A stretch of DNA of 64,000 nucleotides from Acidobacteriaceae bacterium (GCA_031296325.1 JARLFY010000062.1:1-64000), one strand, 5' to 3'; positions 31,044 to 40,472 are shown, counted from the stretch's first letter. Translations and numbers: made by a program. Notes: a model not told the origin generated them from the letters alone.

Positions 31044-31205
31044 GATAGGCAACGACAACGGCAAAAGCAGCGACTTATGGCGCGAACTGTATTCCTCCCA
31101 CCCATCGTTGATGAAACCGCGATGGATGGGGCACCCAGCTATATACTCCTACTTCACACTTAAAAACCGCGTCGCAAAGCAACGTGTATATGTCGATACG
31201 GCCTA
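31044..31205. repeat. composite repeat family B, copy
   Basis: Opens with GATAGGCAACGACAACGGCA, nearly identical over about 95 bp to the complement of 27870-27945, and ends with GTATATGTCGATACGGCCTA. The middle part (about 31136-31185) differs from the other copies, so the family is modular. It directly abuts a family A repeat. Confidence 0.8.
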
Positions 31206-31355
31206 GAGCAATGCTATCTTTTGCCACTAGACTGCTTATGCTTGCATTTCAACCGGCACAAGACATCCACTCATCCGCTGCGAGTCATGCACTCCATCAC
31301 GGGAAAAGGTGTTATCGGCGTGTGTCGGTGTTAAGCCTTTCCTCTTGCTGTCCGC

Positions 31356-32501
31356 TCAGACCAGCTTTCGGCCCTCAATATTCAATGACACATGGTACAG
31401 CGCGTCGCGTGTGGCCAGCGCGGCGCAGCCGTCTTCTAGGAAGGCCAGTCCGACCAGATTATTGCCGGAGAGGGCAAGCGTGGCTTCTTGCTGCGGCGTG
31501 ATGCGCACGATGCCGCGCTGCCCACGCAAGGATGCGGCGACGTAGAGATTTCCGTCCACGTCGAAGGCCATTCCTTGCGGTCGCCCCAGCCCCTGATAGT
31601 AGACCGAGGTTCGCCCATCGCGGTCGATGGCGTAGATCGACTGATTGCTGGAGGTTGACGGCGCGCTGACGAAGAGCGTTCCCTCGTCATTGAAGGCCAG
31701 GTGGTAGGCCGCGACGCTCGGCTCCAGCGTGGCGTAGACGAAGATCTCGCGGTCGCCCAGTTCGCCGCCCGTCTGCTCGCCGGAGACCTGTCCGCCGCTG
31801 GCCAGCGATCCGCTGATGCGGCCCTTCTCCGGCCCGACCTTGAAGATCGTCCCCGAGCGGTCGCCGACGAAGAGGTTTCCCTCGCGATCAAAGGCGATTC
31901 CGGTGGCGATGCCCATGCCGGTCGCGTAGGTCGTCACCGCTCCCTGCGGCGAGACGCGGTAGAGCGTTCCCTCGGCCCGCGAACTGACGTAGAGAAAGCC
32001 ATCCGGCCCAAAGGCCAGCCCCGTAGCATTCAGAATGCCGCGTACAAACGGTCGCTTCTGAAGATCCGGGGAGATTGAAAACAGCGAGACCGGAACGCTC
32101 TGCCCACGCGTTCCCGATACGGTTGTGTAGATCGTTCCATCGGCTCCCACCACCGGATTCGCCACGGGATGCAGCTCATCGCCCATCAACGAGGCGACGC
32201 GTAGTTGCAGCGTGTTGCTCGCCTTTACCCCTGTGCGTTGCACCATGACATCGCCGGAGGTCGTTCCCTCCGCGACGCGAATCACTACCCGCTCAGACCG
32301 ACTCAGCGAGAGCGTCGCCGGAACTCCTGCCACCGTCACCTGTGGCAACGCCGAACTGCTCTCTGCCCCCGCGCCCATCAGTCCCGATCCGCGCAGTTCC
32401 ACTTCGCCGCCCGGCATCACCGCCGACGGAGTCAGCGAGACCAACTGCGGCCCGCTGCTCTTCGATCCTTTTGTCCCCGTTCCACGCAACAATGCACTCA
32501 T
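31356..32501 (-). CDS. IPT/TIG domain plus NHL-repeat (SMP-30-like) protein
   Basis: 381 residues with no clear signal peptide. Residues about 15-95 form an IPT/TIG immunoglobulin-like domain (LTPSAVMPGGEVELRGSGL). The rest is a six-bladed propeller with blades of the form GLAFGPDGFLYVSSRAEGT, GIAFDREGNLFVGDRSGT, GMAFDVDGNLYVAASL. The fold is that of SMP-30/gluconolactonase and NHL proteins; no catalytic role can be claimed. It lies 39 bp downstream of pgpA on the same strand and is probably the last gene of a yacG-pgpA transcript. Confidence 0.8.
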   Translation of the reverse strand: MSALLRGTGTKGSKSSGPQLVSLTPSAVMPGGEVELRGSGLMGAGAESSSALPQVTVAGVPATLSLSRSERVVIRVAEGTTSGDVMVQRTGVKASNTLQLRVASLMGDELHPVANPVVGADGTIYTTVSGTRGQSVPVSLFSISPDLQKRPFVRGILNATGLAFGPDGFLYVSSRAEGTLYRVSPQGAVTTYATGMGIATGIAFDREGNLFVGDRSGTIFKVGPEKGRISGSLASGGQVSGEQTGGELGDREIFVYATLEPSVAAYHLAFNDEGTLFVSAPSTSSNQSIYAIDRDGRTSVYYQGLGRPQGMAFDVDGNLYVAASLRGQRGIVRITPQQEATLALSGNNLVGLAFLEDGCAALATRDALYHVSLNIEGRKLV

Positions 32502-32540
32502 ATTATCCCCAGCCTAGCCTGCGCCGCGCCGCAGCGCAAA

Positions 32541-33053
32541 CTAAACCCATCTGGCCGCCGCCAGTCCGCAGAGCAGGGCCAGCACACCCGCCGCCACATC
32601 GTCCAACATGATTCCAGTCCCCTCGGGCAGTTGCTCCAGCCGACGGATCGGCCACGGCTTCCATATATCGAAGAGGCGAAAGAGAAGCAGCGCCAATGCG
32701 GCATGCTTCCAGTCGGGCTTGATGGCGATCAGCGCGATCCACTGTCCGGCCACCTCGTCGATGACGACGAAGCCTGGGTCCTCGCGCCCCGACTCGCGCG
32801 CCACAATCGTCGAAGCGGGAATGCCGATCAGTGTGACCGCCAGCGCAGCCAGAGCCGTCGCCGCAGCCAACTCGCCGCGCCCCGGCAAGAGCCAGTGCGC
32901 CGCGCCGATCCAGATCAGCACTGCCGCCACTGAGCCATAAGTTCCCGGTCCGGGTTTCATTCGCCCCGCGCCGAACCACGTTCCCAGCACCCACGCCCAG
33001 CGAGTCTTTTTCTCGCTGACTGGCCCGACGACTCCCTTGCTATGCGCCATCAT
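32541..33053 (-). CDS. pgpA: phosphatidylglycerophosphatase A
   Basis: 170 residues. Motifs in order: GRMKPGPGTYGSVAAV, FVVIDEVAGQWIALI (DExxG), FRLFDIWKPWPIRRLE and GTGIMLDDVAAGV (DD), which are the conserved acidic and basic residues of PgpA. Three to four hydrophobic segments place it in the inner membrane. It dephosphorylates phosphatidylglycerophosphate to phosphatidylglycerol. Its start overlaps the stop of yacG by four bases (ATGA); a second ATG follows immediately, so the exact start is one of two adjacent codons. Confidence 0.92.
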   Translation of the reverse strand: MMAHSKGVVGPVSEKKTRWAWVLGTWFGAGRMKPGPGTYGSVAAVLIWIGAAHWLLPGRGELAAATALAALAVTLIGIPASTIVARESGREDPGFVVIDEVAGQWIALIAIKPDWKHAALALLLFRLFDIWKPWPIRRLEQLPEGTGIMLDDVAAGVLALLCGLAAARWV

Positions 33054-33292
33054 TTACCGCCCTTGCCGCTGTCGCCGGAGGACGAGCGATTGTTCTGCGC
33101 CTCTATCTCGTTGAGCCGATCCAAATCTTCGGGATCAACGTCGAAGGCCGGAGAACTGATAACGTACTCGCCCGAGGCCCACTTGCCCAGATCGATCAGC
33201 CGACAGCGATCCGAACAGAACGGCACATTCTCGCTATCGATCGGAACAGTCGCCCGACAGGTCGGACATCGCAATTTAGAAGATTCCGCCAT
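33050..33292 (-). CDS. yacG: zinc-binding DNA gyrase inhibitor-type protein YacG
   Basis: 80 residues. The zinc ligands are Cys9, Cys12, Cys26 and Cys30 (LRCPTC ... PFCSDRC), followed by RLIDLGKWASGEYVI, the YacG signature. The tail is acidic then Ser/Gly-rich. In E. coli YacG binds GyrB and blocks DNA binding. Here it is the first gene of a coupled yacG-pgpA pair. Confidence 0.9.
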   Translation of the reverse strand: MAESSKLRCPTCRATVPIDSENVPFCSDRCRLIDLGKWASGEYVISSPAFDVDPEDLDRLNEIEAQNNRSSSGDSGKGGK

Positions 33293-33302
33293 ATTGCCCC
33301 CT

Positions 33303-33415
33303 AGAGCAGTTCGCGTAATTGTGTATGCCGACGAGCAACGAGCAAAAACAGATTCCTCCGCCCGCGCTGCGGAATGACAAATAAATGGGTCTACAGAAAT
33401 TCAACAAATGCTATA
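33303..33415. repeat. palindromic repeat family A, copy 5
   Basis: Complete copy in minus orientation: GAGCAGTTCGCGTAATTGTG, GTGTATGCC at 33321-33329, CAGATTCCTCCGCCCGCGCT, GGAATGACAAA and GGTCTACAG at 33388-33396. It fills the space between yacG and the amidohydrolase gene. Confidence 0.8.
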
Positions 33416-33418
33416 GCC

Positions 33419-34294
33419 TTATAGCCCATAGACCGCAATCGCGGTTCCGCCAAAGACTGCATCCTGCTCGTTCTGGCTGAATCCGGCGAAGTAGCTGCGC
33501 AGCACCTCGAACCACTGCGCATACTCGCTGGCCAGCAGACAGATCGGCCAGTCGGAGCCAGCCATCAGCCGCTCCGGCCCAAAGACCTCGACCGCCAGAT
33601 CAAGATAAGGCTTCAGCGTTTCTGGAGTCCAGCTCTTCCAATCGGCCTCGGTCACCATTCCCGAGAGCTTGCAGCAGACATTCTCGCGCTGCCCCAGCTC
33701 GCGCATCCGCGAGGCCCACGGCTCCAGCTTACCTTTCGCAATTCGCGGCGTAGCCAGATGATCCAGTACGAACAACTGCTCTGGATGCTCGTCCACAAAG
33801 TAGATTGCATCGTCCAGTTGGCGAGCATGGATCAGAATCTCGTAGACCAACCCGCTCCCTTGCAGGGTGCGAATCCCAGAGTTGAAGTCTTCGCGCAGGA
33901 TGTAATGCTCGTCCTTCTCGTCGCGGATCAGATGGCGCAGCCCCTTCAGCTTCTCGCGCCCGTCGAACTTCTCCATTACTCCGGGAAATTCTTCGCCCGC
34001 AATCGGAGCCCAACCCACCACGCCGCGAATCGCGTCGGTCGTATCGGCCAGGTCGAGCAGCCAGCGCGTCTCGTCCATGGTCTGCCGCGTCTGCACGGCA
34101 ATTGTTCCATCGATTGCTGCGGTCGCCATCGCCGCTGTCAGGTCGTCGACCAGAAAGTCCCGTCGCAGAGCCTTCATCGGCTCCTCAATCCACCCATACT
34201 CTTCCACCGAGTAACGCCAAAGCTGGTGGTGCGCATCAATCTTCTCTACCCGTCCCGCTTCGCTCACTCGAACTCCTCCGGCAATCCCATCCAT
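33419..34294 (-). CDS. amidohydrolase, L-fuconolactonase/rhamnonolactonase-like
   Basis: 291 residues, a single TIM barrel. KIDAHHQLWRYSVEEYGWI gives the metal-binding HxxxW start of the COG3618 lactonase family, GLRHLIRDEKDEHYI and FVLDHLATP follow, and GSDWPICLL supplies the last aspartate. Family members open sugar lactones in L-fucose, L-rhamnose or related catabolism; the substrate here cannot be fixed. No sugar dehydrogenase or transporter is adjacent. Rhamnose released by the pectin enzymes of this window would be a fitting source, which is inference only. Confidence 0.82.
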   Translation of the reverse strand: MDGIAGGVRVSEAGRVEKIDAHHQLWRYSVEEYGWIEEPMKALRRDFLVDDLTAAMATAAIDGTIAVQTRQTMDETRWLLDLADTTDAIRGVVGWAPIAGEEFPGVMEKFDGREKLKGLRHLIRDEKDEHYILREDFNSGIRTLQGSGLVYEILIHARQLDDAIYFVDEHPEQLFVLDHLATPRIAKGKLEPWASRMRELGQRENVCCKLSGMVTEADWKSWTPETLKPYLDLAVEVFGPERLMAGSDWPICLLASEYAQWFEVLRSYFAGFSQNEQDAVFGGTAIAVYGL

Positions 34295-34445
34295 GCCACC
34301 GATCCAGTTTACCGCTGACCGGCCTCATGTTGAGTGCTTCTAACCACTGTAAAAACAATCCTAGCGACAGAATCATTTATTGATAACGAACTAAAGCAGA
34401 TAGAGTCTACTATGCAACACCCAATCCTCTGGCACTGGAGTCATC

Positions 34446-34997
34446 ATGAAAGTTGCAATAACCCTTGTTCTGTTGCTCTCTACCCTTGGAGCCGCTTCCG
34501 CACAGAAAGCCACTCTACCCGCCAAAGCTCCCTTTGTTGTTGCCGTCGATACGCTCCGCACAACAATGCTTCAGCTCTCCTCAAAACACACCATCACGGC
34601 AGAAGATGGCACAGTATTGCCCTACAACGTCTCCGTCATCGATGTCTCTGCCAATCCTTCAACCTGCACCGTTACCTGGAAGAATCGGGTCGATCTTGGA
34701 AGCGGGAGCAGGATCGACACTGTTGCGGTCAATGTCAGAGGGATTCAAAAGGTGAACTCGCTCTCCTCAACACATACAAAGATGAAGGCCGATCCAGCCA
34801 TTCAGATCGTCCAGATCCACATGAACCCGGAGACTCCGCTCTCTCGCACAACGGAACGATTCGATGCGGAGGGAAAACCGATGGGAACTCCTGAGACGAA
34901 TCAGGGGCCTGTGGCAACCATCTTCGCCAACTCGGAGTCTGAAGGCACGGCTGTCATCAAGGAATTTACCGATGTAATGACGACGTGCGGCCAGTAA
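34446..34997 (+). CDS. secreted protein of unknown function
   Basis: 183 residues. A textbook signal peptide (MKVAITLVLLLSTLGAASA) precedes a mature region of alternating polar strands (TITAEDGTVLPYNVSVIDVS, TCTVTWKNRVDLGSG) with two cysteines (in TCTV and at the C terminus, TTCGQ) that could form a disulfide. I recognise no family. It is divergent from the amidohydrolase gene and followed by an imperfect hairpin and a MITE-like element. Confidence 0.7.
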   Translation: MKVAITLVLLLSTLGAASAQKATLPAKAPFVVAVDTLRTTMLQLSSKHTITAEDGTVLPYNVSVIDVSANPSTCTVTWKNRVDLGSGSRIDTVAVNVRGIQKVNSLSSTHTKMKADPAIQIVQIHMNPETPLSRTTERFDAEGKPMGTPETNQGPVATIFANSESEGTAVIKEFTDVMTTCGQ

Positions 34998-35007
34998 AAG
35001 CTAGTCT

Positions 35008-35060
35008 GTAGCAGAGACAAACGCCCTCAATCTTGCCTCGGAGATCGTGGGCGTTCTCTG
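35008..35060 (+). terminator. imperfect hairpin after the secreted unknown
   Basis: AGCAGAGA-CAA-ACGCCC can pair with GGGCGT-T-CTCTGCT, with a loop of about 22 nt. The run after it is only mildly U-rich, so this is a tentative call. Confidence 0.4.
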
Positions 35061-35067
35061 CTTGTAA

Positions 35068-35248
35068 TCTGTCTAAAAACTCGACATTTATCTTCTGTCG
35101 TACGCGATGTATTGCCGAACGAAATCCGAGTCCCGGGGGCTAAAGCCCTTTGTGAATGTGCTGACTCTGTTGTCCGGGCTAAAGCCCGGACCTATCTCAG
35201 AGGCCAAGCAGGAGCAGAAACTGTGAAATTCCTACAGTTTTTAGACAG
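35068..35248. mobile_element. MITE-like element with 13-bp terminal inverted repeats
   Basis: CTGTCTAAAAACT at 35068-35080 is matched by its exact complement at 35236-35248. The 181-bp element carries no gene; inside are two palindromes with the core GGGCTAAAGCCC (family C motif). No target-site duplication is obvious. It looks like a non-autonomous element, but no transposase source is present in the window. Confidence 0.65.
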
Positions 35249-35279
35249 CTTCTTATGAAGTCGGAGCGAAGGAATGCCT

Positions 35280-35498
35280 CTACTTCTGCGTATAGAGCAG
35301 GTCTTTGATCGCCTGCCGACGGGCGGCGTTGGCCTCGCGCGAACTCTTCAGTTCATCGGCGTCCATGCGTTCCTTGCCGGTTGGCTCTTCGGCCTCTGGC
35401 GCGCTGCACTTCGGACAGCGGTTGGCAAAGCCGGGCTTGTCCGGCTTCAGTTCGAACTCCTCTTCGCACACCACGCAAACTTTGATTGGAAATGGCAT
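35280..35498 (-). CDS. small zinc-ribbon protein
   Basis: 72 residues with two CxxC pairs, Cys8/Cys11 and Cys28/Cys31, sixteen residues apart, then a charged helical C-terminal half (RMDADELKSSREANAARRQA). This resembles small zinc-ribbon proteins of unknown function. Codon use agrees with neighbouring genes. It stands alone. Confidence 0.72.
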   Translation of the reverse strand: MPFPIKVCVVCEEEFELKPDKPGFANRCPKCSAPEAEEPTGKERMDADELKSSREANAARRQAIKDLLYTQK

Positions 35499-35744
35499 CG
35501 TCTGTACATCATACGATGCTCAATCCACAAACTGAAAGCACTCCGGTATCTGCGGGAACTTGCCACAAGCGAGTGGGATTCCTATAATCACCCTCATGTG
35601 GGTCGCGGCCGTCGATATGGCGCGGGGCAGATGATTTCACGCAAGTTGCAGAGAATTGAAGCATTGCCCGCAAGAGCCACTGGGTGGTGAGAAGCTTTAA
35701 ATCGTGGTGAGCAATTTTATTTATTAATGACTGAGGAGTCTTGA

Positions 35745-37160
35745 ATGAAGAAGGTAGTCTTAGCCTCTCTCCTGGCGTTTGCCGTCGTTGTCCCCAATCT
35801 TCCTTCTGCGTTTGCGCAGACCCCAGTCCAACTGGGATCGCAGCCTGCGGGTCAGGTTCAGATGCCAGAGGCCGAGTACTCGGCCTACAGCAACGCCATG
35901 AATCAGTCGGATCCAAGGGCTAAGGCCTCCGGCATTGAGGCATATCTGACGGCCTATCCAAGCTCTGCGGTTAAGCTGGATATGCTGGTCACGTTGATGG
36001 CTACCTATGGAACCTTCGACACGACAGGGACGAAGATTCTGGACGCCGCCGATCGTGTACTGCAGATCGATCCTACGAATCTACGCGCACTCACGTTTGA
36101 GACGTATCTTCGCAAGACAAACTCCGACTCTCTGACCGACGCCGCCGCCAAGCAGGCCGCGCTGGATGCGGCCGCCGGATACGCGCAGAAGGGACTGGTC
36201 GCACCGAAGCCAACCGCTACGGCGGATGCCGACTTCAAGGCAATGCAGGCACAGGCCTTCCCCATCTTCTACAGCACAATTGGAGCTGCGGCCCTGAACA
36301 AGAAGGACAGCGCGACCGCCATTGATGCCTATAAGAAGGAACTCGCCAACGCTCCCATCGCGAAGACGCAGGAGCCTGGACAACTGCTACAGGATACCTA
36401 CTATCTGGGCGTTGCCTACCAGCAGTCCACGCCCAGCGATCTGCTGAACTGCACCTTCTACGTCACGCGCTTCGTGACCTTCGCGCCGGAGCCGTACAAG
36501 ACCCAGATGACTCCGCTGGCCAAGTATTGCTACAAGAAGTATCACGGTGGAGATGACGGCTACGATGCAATCGTGGCTTCCGCAACGGCAAATCTGAATC
36601 CTCCCGCGGCTCTCTTCTCCTCGATCAAGGCTGCGCCAACCCCGGCGGAGAAGATTCACAGCTTCATCAGCACCACGCCGGATCTGGCCACGCTTGCCAT
36701 CGCCGACAAGGAGATGGTCTTCCAGTACGGATCGCAGGAAGACATTGCCAAGGTCTGGGACACGATCAAGGGCAAGTCGGTTCAGATTCCTGACGCCACC
36801 GTCATCGAGTCCACTCCGACCGTGTTGAAGGTTGCTGTAACCGAGGACGCAAAGCAGGCCAAGACCGCCGACTTTACCTTCAACCTGACTCCGGCCGAGG
36901 TGATCGCAGAGCCAGAGGCGAGCGCAACTCCAGCGCAGAAGGCTGCATACAAGAAGGCAGTCGCGGACGCCGCGAAGAAGGCGGATCAGATTGCTGCGGC
37001 GACGGCCGTCGGCAAGACCGTCACCCTGACCGGAACCTACGACTCGTTTGTCTCCAATCCCGTTCAGATCATCATGAAGGACGGCGATGTGGTGTTGAAG
37101 GTGGCCAAGGCTCCGGCTGCCGCAGCACATCATCCCGCCGCTCACGCTGGACACAAGTAA
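35745..37160 (+). CDS. secreted TPR-like repeat protein
   Basis: 471 residues. Signal peptide VLASLLAFAVVVPNLPSAFA; ribosome binding site GAGGAG ahead of the ATG. The mature protein is helical and Ala-rich with TPR-like spacing (KASGIEAYLTAYPSSAVK, RVLQIDPTNLRALTFETYL, AAALNKKDSATAIDAYKKEL). The C-terminal third has beta character (TVLKVAVTEDAKQAKTADF) and ends in a His-rich tail (AAHHPAAHAGHK). No function is known to me; similar proteins are common in Acidobacteria. A strong hairpin follows. Confidence 0.75.
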   Translation: MKKVVLASLLAFAVVVPNLPSAFAQTPVQLGSQPAGQVQMPEAEYSAYSNAMNQSDPRAKASGIEAYLTAYPSSAVKLDMLVTLMATYGTFDTTGTKILDAADRVLQIDPTNLRALTFETYLRKTNSDSLTDAAAKQAALDAAAGYAQKGLVAPKPTATADADFKAMQAQAFPIFYSTIGAAALNKKDSATAIDAYKKELANAPIAKTQEPGQLLQDTYYLGVAYQQSTPSDLLNCTFYVTRFVTFAPEPYKTQMTPLAKYCYKKYHGGDDGYDAIVASATANLNPPAALFSSIKAAPTPAEKIHSFISTTPDLATLAIADKEMVFQYGSQEDIAKVWDTIKGKSVQIPDATVIESTPTVLKVAVTEDAKQAKTADFTFNLTPAEVIAEPEASATPAQKAAYKKAVADAAKKADQIAAATAVGKTVTLTGTYDSFVSNPVQIIMKDGDVVLKVAKAPAAAAHHPAAHAGHK

Positions 37161-37180
37161 ACACCATACTCCTCAGTGAG

Positions 37181-37210
37181 AGAAGAGGCAGCCTTCGGGC
37201 TGCCTCTTCT
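37181..37210 (+). terminator. rho-independent-like terminator
   Basis: Perfect stem AGAAGAGGCAGCC/GGCTGCCTCTTCT with the stable TTCG loop, 20 bp after the TPR-like gene. The following bases (GCGTTTGC) form only a short U-rich tail. Confidence 0.7.
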
Positions 37211-37263
37211 GCGTTTGCATCCTCTACGGAGAACTGCACAAGGAGGTGGTTGGGAGAGGCGGG

Positions 37264-38094
37264 CTACGAGCCGTCTGCAATGCGGTTGGGAGGCTCGAAG
37301 CTGGGGTATTCGACCGAGACCAGAAAGAGGCCTGTGGCGGGAGCGGTCGGTCCGGCGACGGCGCGGTTGCAGGCGGCGAGCAGAGCCGGGATTGAGTCGG
37401 GGGCGATGCGATGCGCGCCAGCCTGAACGAAGGTTCCCACCAGATTGCGAACCATGTGATGGAGAAATCCGTTGGCCGTGACTCGATAGATGTAGAGTCC
37501 GTCGGCGGTGTGCCATTGCGAGTGGTCGATGGTGCGAAGGTTGCAGGGTGGCTCCGGGGTGGTGCGGGCTGTCAGATCGGGGTCGCTGGCGGCGAAGCTG
37601 GTGAAGTCGTGCGCACCAAGAACGTGGCGGGAGGCCTGATTGAGAGCCTCCAGATCGAGCGGCCAAGGGCAGGGCCAGACGAAGGGGGCAAGCATCGGCG
37701 GGCAGATGCGCTCAGTTGCATGGGCATCGGCGGGGGATGGCTTGAGCGGGAAGATGCGGTACTCGTAGGTCTTGCGGCGGGCGGAGTGGCGGGCGTGGAA
37801 CTCCGGCGGAACCGCCTCGACCGAGAGGACGCGGATGCTGGGCGGAAGGCAGCGGTTGAGCGCGCGGTGGAGATTGGCTGCGGGAATATGCGCGTCCAGC
37901 GCGAAGCTGGCGACCTGCGCATGGGCGTGGACTCCGGCATCGGTGCGGCCAGAGCCTTGCGGCAGGACGCGCTCGCCCACGGTGCGGTGGATGGCGTCGG
38001 CGAGAAGGCCCTGCACGGTGAGCAGGCCGGGCTGAACCTGCCAGCCTCGGTAGGGCGTTCCGTCGTAGGCGAGTGTAATCTTCCAATAAGTCAT
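37264..38094 (-). CDS. truA: tRNA pseudouridine synthase A
   Basis: 276 residues. Begins WKITLAYDGTPYRGWQVQPG; the catalytic aspartate is in GSGRTDAGVHAHAQ near residue 52; later blocks are RKTYEYRI and FLHHMVRNLVGT. It converts U38-40 of tRNA anticodon arms to pseudouridine. Length and motifs are complete. It converges with the secreted TPR-like gene. Confidence 0.95.
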   Translation of the reverse strand: MTYWKITLAYDGTPYRGWQVQPGLLTVQGLLADAIHRTVGERVLPQGSGRTDAGVHAHAQVASFALDAHIPAANLHRALNRCLPPSIRVLSVEAVPPEFHARHSARRKTYEYRIFPLKPSPADAHATERICPPMLAPFVWPCPWPLDLEALNQASRHVLGAHDFTSFAASDPDLTARTTPEPPCNLRTIDHSQWHTADGLYIYRVTANGFLHHMVRNLVGTFVQAGAHRIAPDSIPALLAACNRAVAGPTAPATGLFLVSVEYPSFEPPNRIADGS

Positions 38095-38366
38095 GCTGTG
38101 AATTGCACGTTATCACGAATGAGGGGGGCAAGGCGCGGCGTTATGGTACCGACTGGTATACTTAAATCTCCGCTGCGGCGCAAAGCCGGGGCGGGGAAGT
38201 GAATTGGAACTGGATGGGCTACGCTTTCGTAGGTACTTGAAGGCCGGGTGCGGCTGATTTCAACTTGGCAGTTTGTCTGCGGGATTCTGTTGGTGCCTTG
38301 AATCATCATGTCGTCGATAACCGTTTTACATAGACCTTGAGCAGGAAGAGTTTGGAGAAGATAAAC

Positions 38367-40454
38367 GTGAGATTGAGAGATCTGCAGGCTACGGCGGCGA
38401 TTGCGCTGCTTCTGGTTCAGACGGGCGGCTCCGCGCAGTTGGCAGGGGCGCAGACGGGGGCGGCTCCGGTTGCCGCAACTCAGGGAACACTGCCCGCGGC
38501 TCCGACTTCGGCTTCAAGGCCGATGGAACCAAAGCTGATGGGGCCGCTGTATCTACGCGATACGGACAAGGACTACACGCAGTTGAAGCCGATGTTCAGA
38601 AATCCTCTGAAGCCGTATACGGCGACCGATGTGCCGTTGCCACGGCTGGGAAATACTCCCCGTCTGGACTCTCTGGTGCGCGATGGCAAGATCTATCTGA
38701 GCCTGTCGGACGCAGTGGTTCTGGCGCTGGAGAACAACTTCGACATCGCCATTGCGCGGATCAATCTGGACATTGCGGACACTGACATCCTGCGCGCCAA
38801 GGCTGGTTCGAGCCTGCGCGGAGTCTCGACCGGCGTAGTTGAAAATACGCTGGGTGGATCGGGAACCACGGTGACCGGCGGCGGCGGGCCGGGCGGTACG
38901 ACGGAAGGAACGGGAGGCACGGGTTCGGGCGCGTCAGGTCTGGTGCTGAGTACCAACGGCGGCGGGCCGGAACCTGAGACTCTTGATCCGACGTTGAGCG
39001 GGACTGGCGAGTTCGAGCGTGCAACGACCCAGCAGACCAGCGTGTTTTCGCCGGCATCGACGAGCAACACCTTGACCGGAAATATCGCTTACAAGCAGGG
39101 ATTCCTGACCGGTACAGAGTTGGCCGTAACCTTCGATAACACGCGGGCGACGACGAATAATGCGTTCAGCACCTACTCTCCGTTGCTGAATACCTCCTTT
39201 CGTGCGCAGGTGACGCAGCATCTATTGCAGGGCTTTGGCCCGGCGATCAACGGGCGGTTTATTGTGCAGGCCAAGAACGATCGTCGGATTACTGACTCTG
39301 CCTTTCGCCAGCAGTTGTTGTACACGGTCAATCAGGTGGAGAACATCTACTGGGGACTGGTGAGCGCCTACGAGGACGTACAGGCGAAGGAGCGCGCGCT
39401 GGCGCAGTCGTCGCAGTTGACGGCGGACAATCGCAAGCAGTTGGAGATTGGCACGCTGGCTCCGCTGGATGTGGTCAACTCCGACGCAGCGGTGGCGACC
39501 GACAAGCAGGCTCTGGTGGCCTCGCAGTCGAATCTGGAGTATCAGCAGTTGATTATGAAGCAGGCCATCGCACGCTCGCTGACCGATTCGACGCTGATCA
39601 ACGCTCCGGTGATTCCGACCGATCGCGTGGCTCTGGATCGTTTGGCGGAGGAGGACGCCTCGCAGGACGAACTGGTGCAGCAGGCCTACGCCAACAATCC
39701 GCAGATCGAGCAGGCGGTTCTGAGTATGAAGAACAACGAGATCACCATCAAGGCGGAGAAGAATGGACTGCTGCCAACGGTGGACGCGTACGGCTTCTAT
39801 GGCACGGGTTCTGCGGCTGGCTCGATCAACTCGAATGCGGAGACGATCTGCCTGTCGAGTCCTTGCGCGGCGACGGTCAGCACGATTCCGGCAGGCTACG
39901 GCGGGGCTCTTGGAAACATCTTCAAGGGAACTTCCCCGGACTACGCGGTGGGAGTGAACGTCAGCATTCCGCTGCGCAATCGCGTGGCGCAGGCCGATCA
40001 GGCTCGCTCGCAGATGGAGTATCGTCAGGCGCAGATGCGCTTGCAGCAGCTTTATACGCAGGTGCGCATTCAGGTCATCAACGGGCAGTTCGCGCTGACC
40101 AATGATCGCGCTCAGGTGAAGGCGGCGCAGGCTGGGCGAGACTATGCGACGCAATCGCTGGACGCAGAGCAGAAGAAGTTCAGGCTGGGAGCTTCGACCT
40201 CGGCGCAGGTCTTGCAGCAACAAAGGAATCTGGCGACGGCGGAGAATACTCTGATCTCGGCGACGGCGGCCTATGCGAAGGATCGCGCGGCTCTGCTGCA
40301 ACTGCTATCGAAGACGCTGGATCGCTACAGCATCAGCATTACGGATGCGGCAACTGGCGTGGTGACGACGGCTCCGGTGATTCCCGGGCTGACGGCTCCG
40401 ACGGATCCGGCAGCGGCCAAGCCGATTGCGGTGGAGATGGCTCCGGCGCAGTAG
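38367..40454 (+). CDS. TolC-family outer membrane protein
   Basis: About 695 residues from a GTG at 38367 with GGAGAAG upstream; this gives a signal peptide ending near LAGAQ. A TTG 30 bases earlier is an alternative. The TolC repeats appear as LSDAVVLALENNFDIAIARI and NNPQIEQAVLSMKNNEITIK, with VGVNVSIPLRNRVAQADQAR and a long coiled-coil part (QADQARSQMEYRQAQMRLQQ). An insert rich in Gly and Thr (about residues 170-200) and a Pro/Ala tail make it longer than TolC (471 residues). It should form an outer membrane and periplasmic channel for efflux or secretion. No inner membrane pump genes are adjacent. Confidence 0.85.
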   Translation: MRLRDLQATAAIALLLVQTGGSAQLAGAQTGAAPVAATQGTLPAAPTSASRPMEPKLMGPLYLRDTDKDYTQLKPMFRNPLKPYTATDVPLPRLGNTPRLDSLVRDGKIYLSLSDAVVLALENNFDIAIARINLDIADTDILRAKAGSSLRGVSTGVVENTLGGSGTTVTGGGGPGGTTEGTGGTGSGASGLVLSTNGGGPEPETLDPTLSGTGEFERATTQQTSVFSPASTSNTLTGNIAYKQGFLTGTELAVTFDNTRATTNNAFSTYSPLLNTSFRAQVTQHLLQGFGPAINGRFIVQAKNDRRITDSAFRQQLLYTVNQVENIYWGLVSAYEDVQAKERALAQSSQLTADNRKQLEIGTLAPLDVVNSDAAVATDKQALVASQSNLEYQQLIMKQAIARSLTDSTLINAPVIPTDRVALDRLAEEDASQDELVQQAYANNPQIEQAVLSMKNNEITIKAEKNGLLPTVDAYGFYGTGSAAGSINSNAETICLSSPCAATVSTIPAGYGGALGNIFKGTSPDYAVGVNVSIPLRNRVAQADQARSQMEYRQAQMRLQQLYTQVRIQVINGQFALTNDRAQVKAAQAGRDYATQSLDAEQKKFRLGASTSAQVLQQQRNLATAENTLISATAAYAKDRAALLQLLSKTLDRYSISITDAATGVVTTAPVIPGLTAPTDPAAAKPIAVEMAPAQ

Positions 40455-40472
40455 ATCGATCGCAATACAAGA

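Larger units (their letters stand above)
30744..31355. other. 612-bp repeat-rich gap upstream of cinA
   Basis: The gap holds three kinds of dispersed repeat in a row (30776-30838, 30968-31043 and 31044-31205). No coding region is supported. The cinA promoter must lie in or next to the first repeat. Confidence 0.6.
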
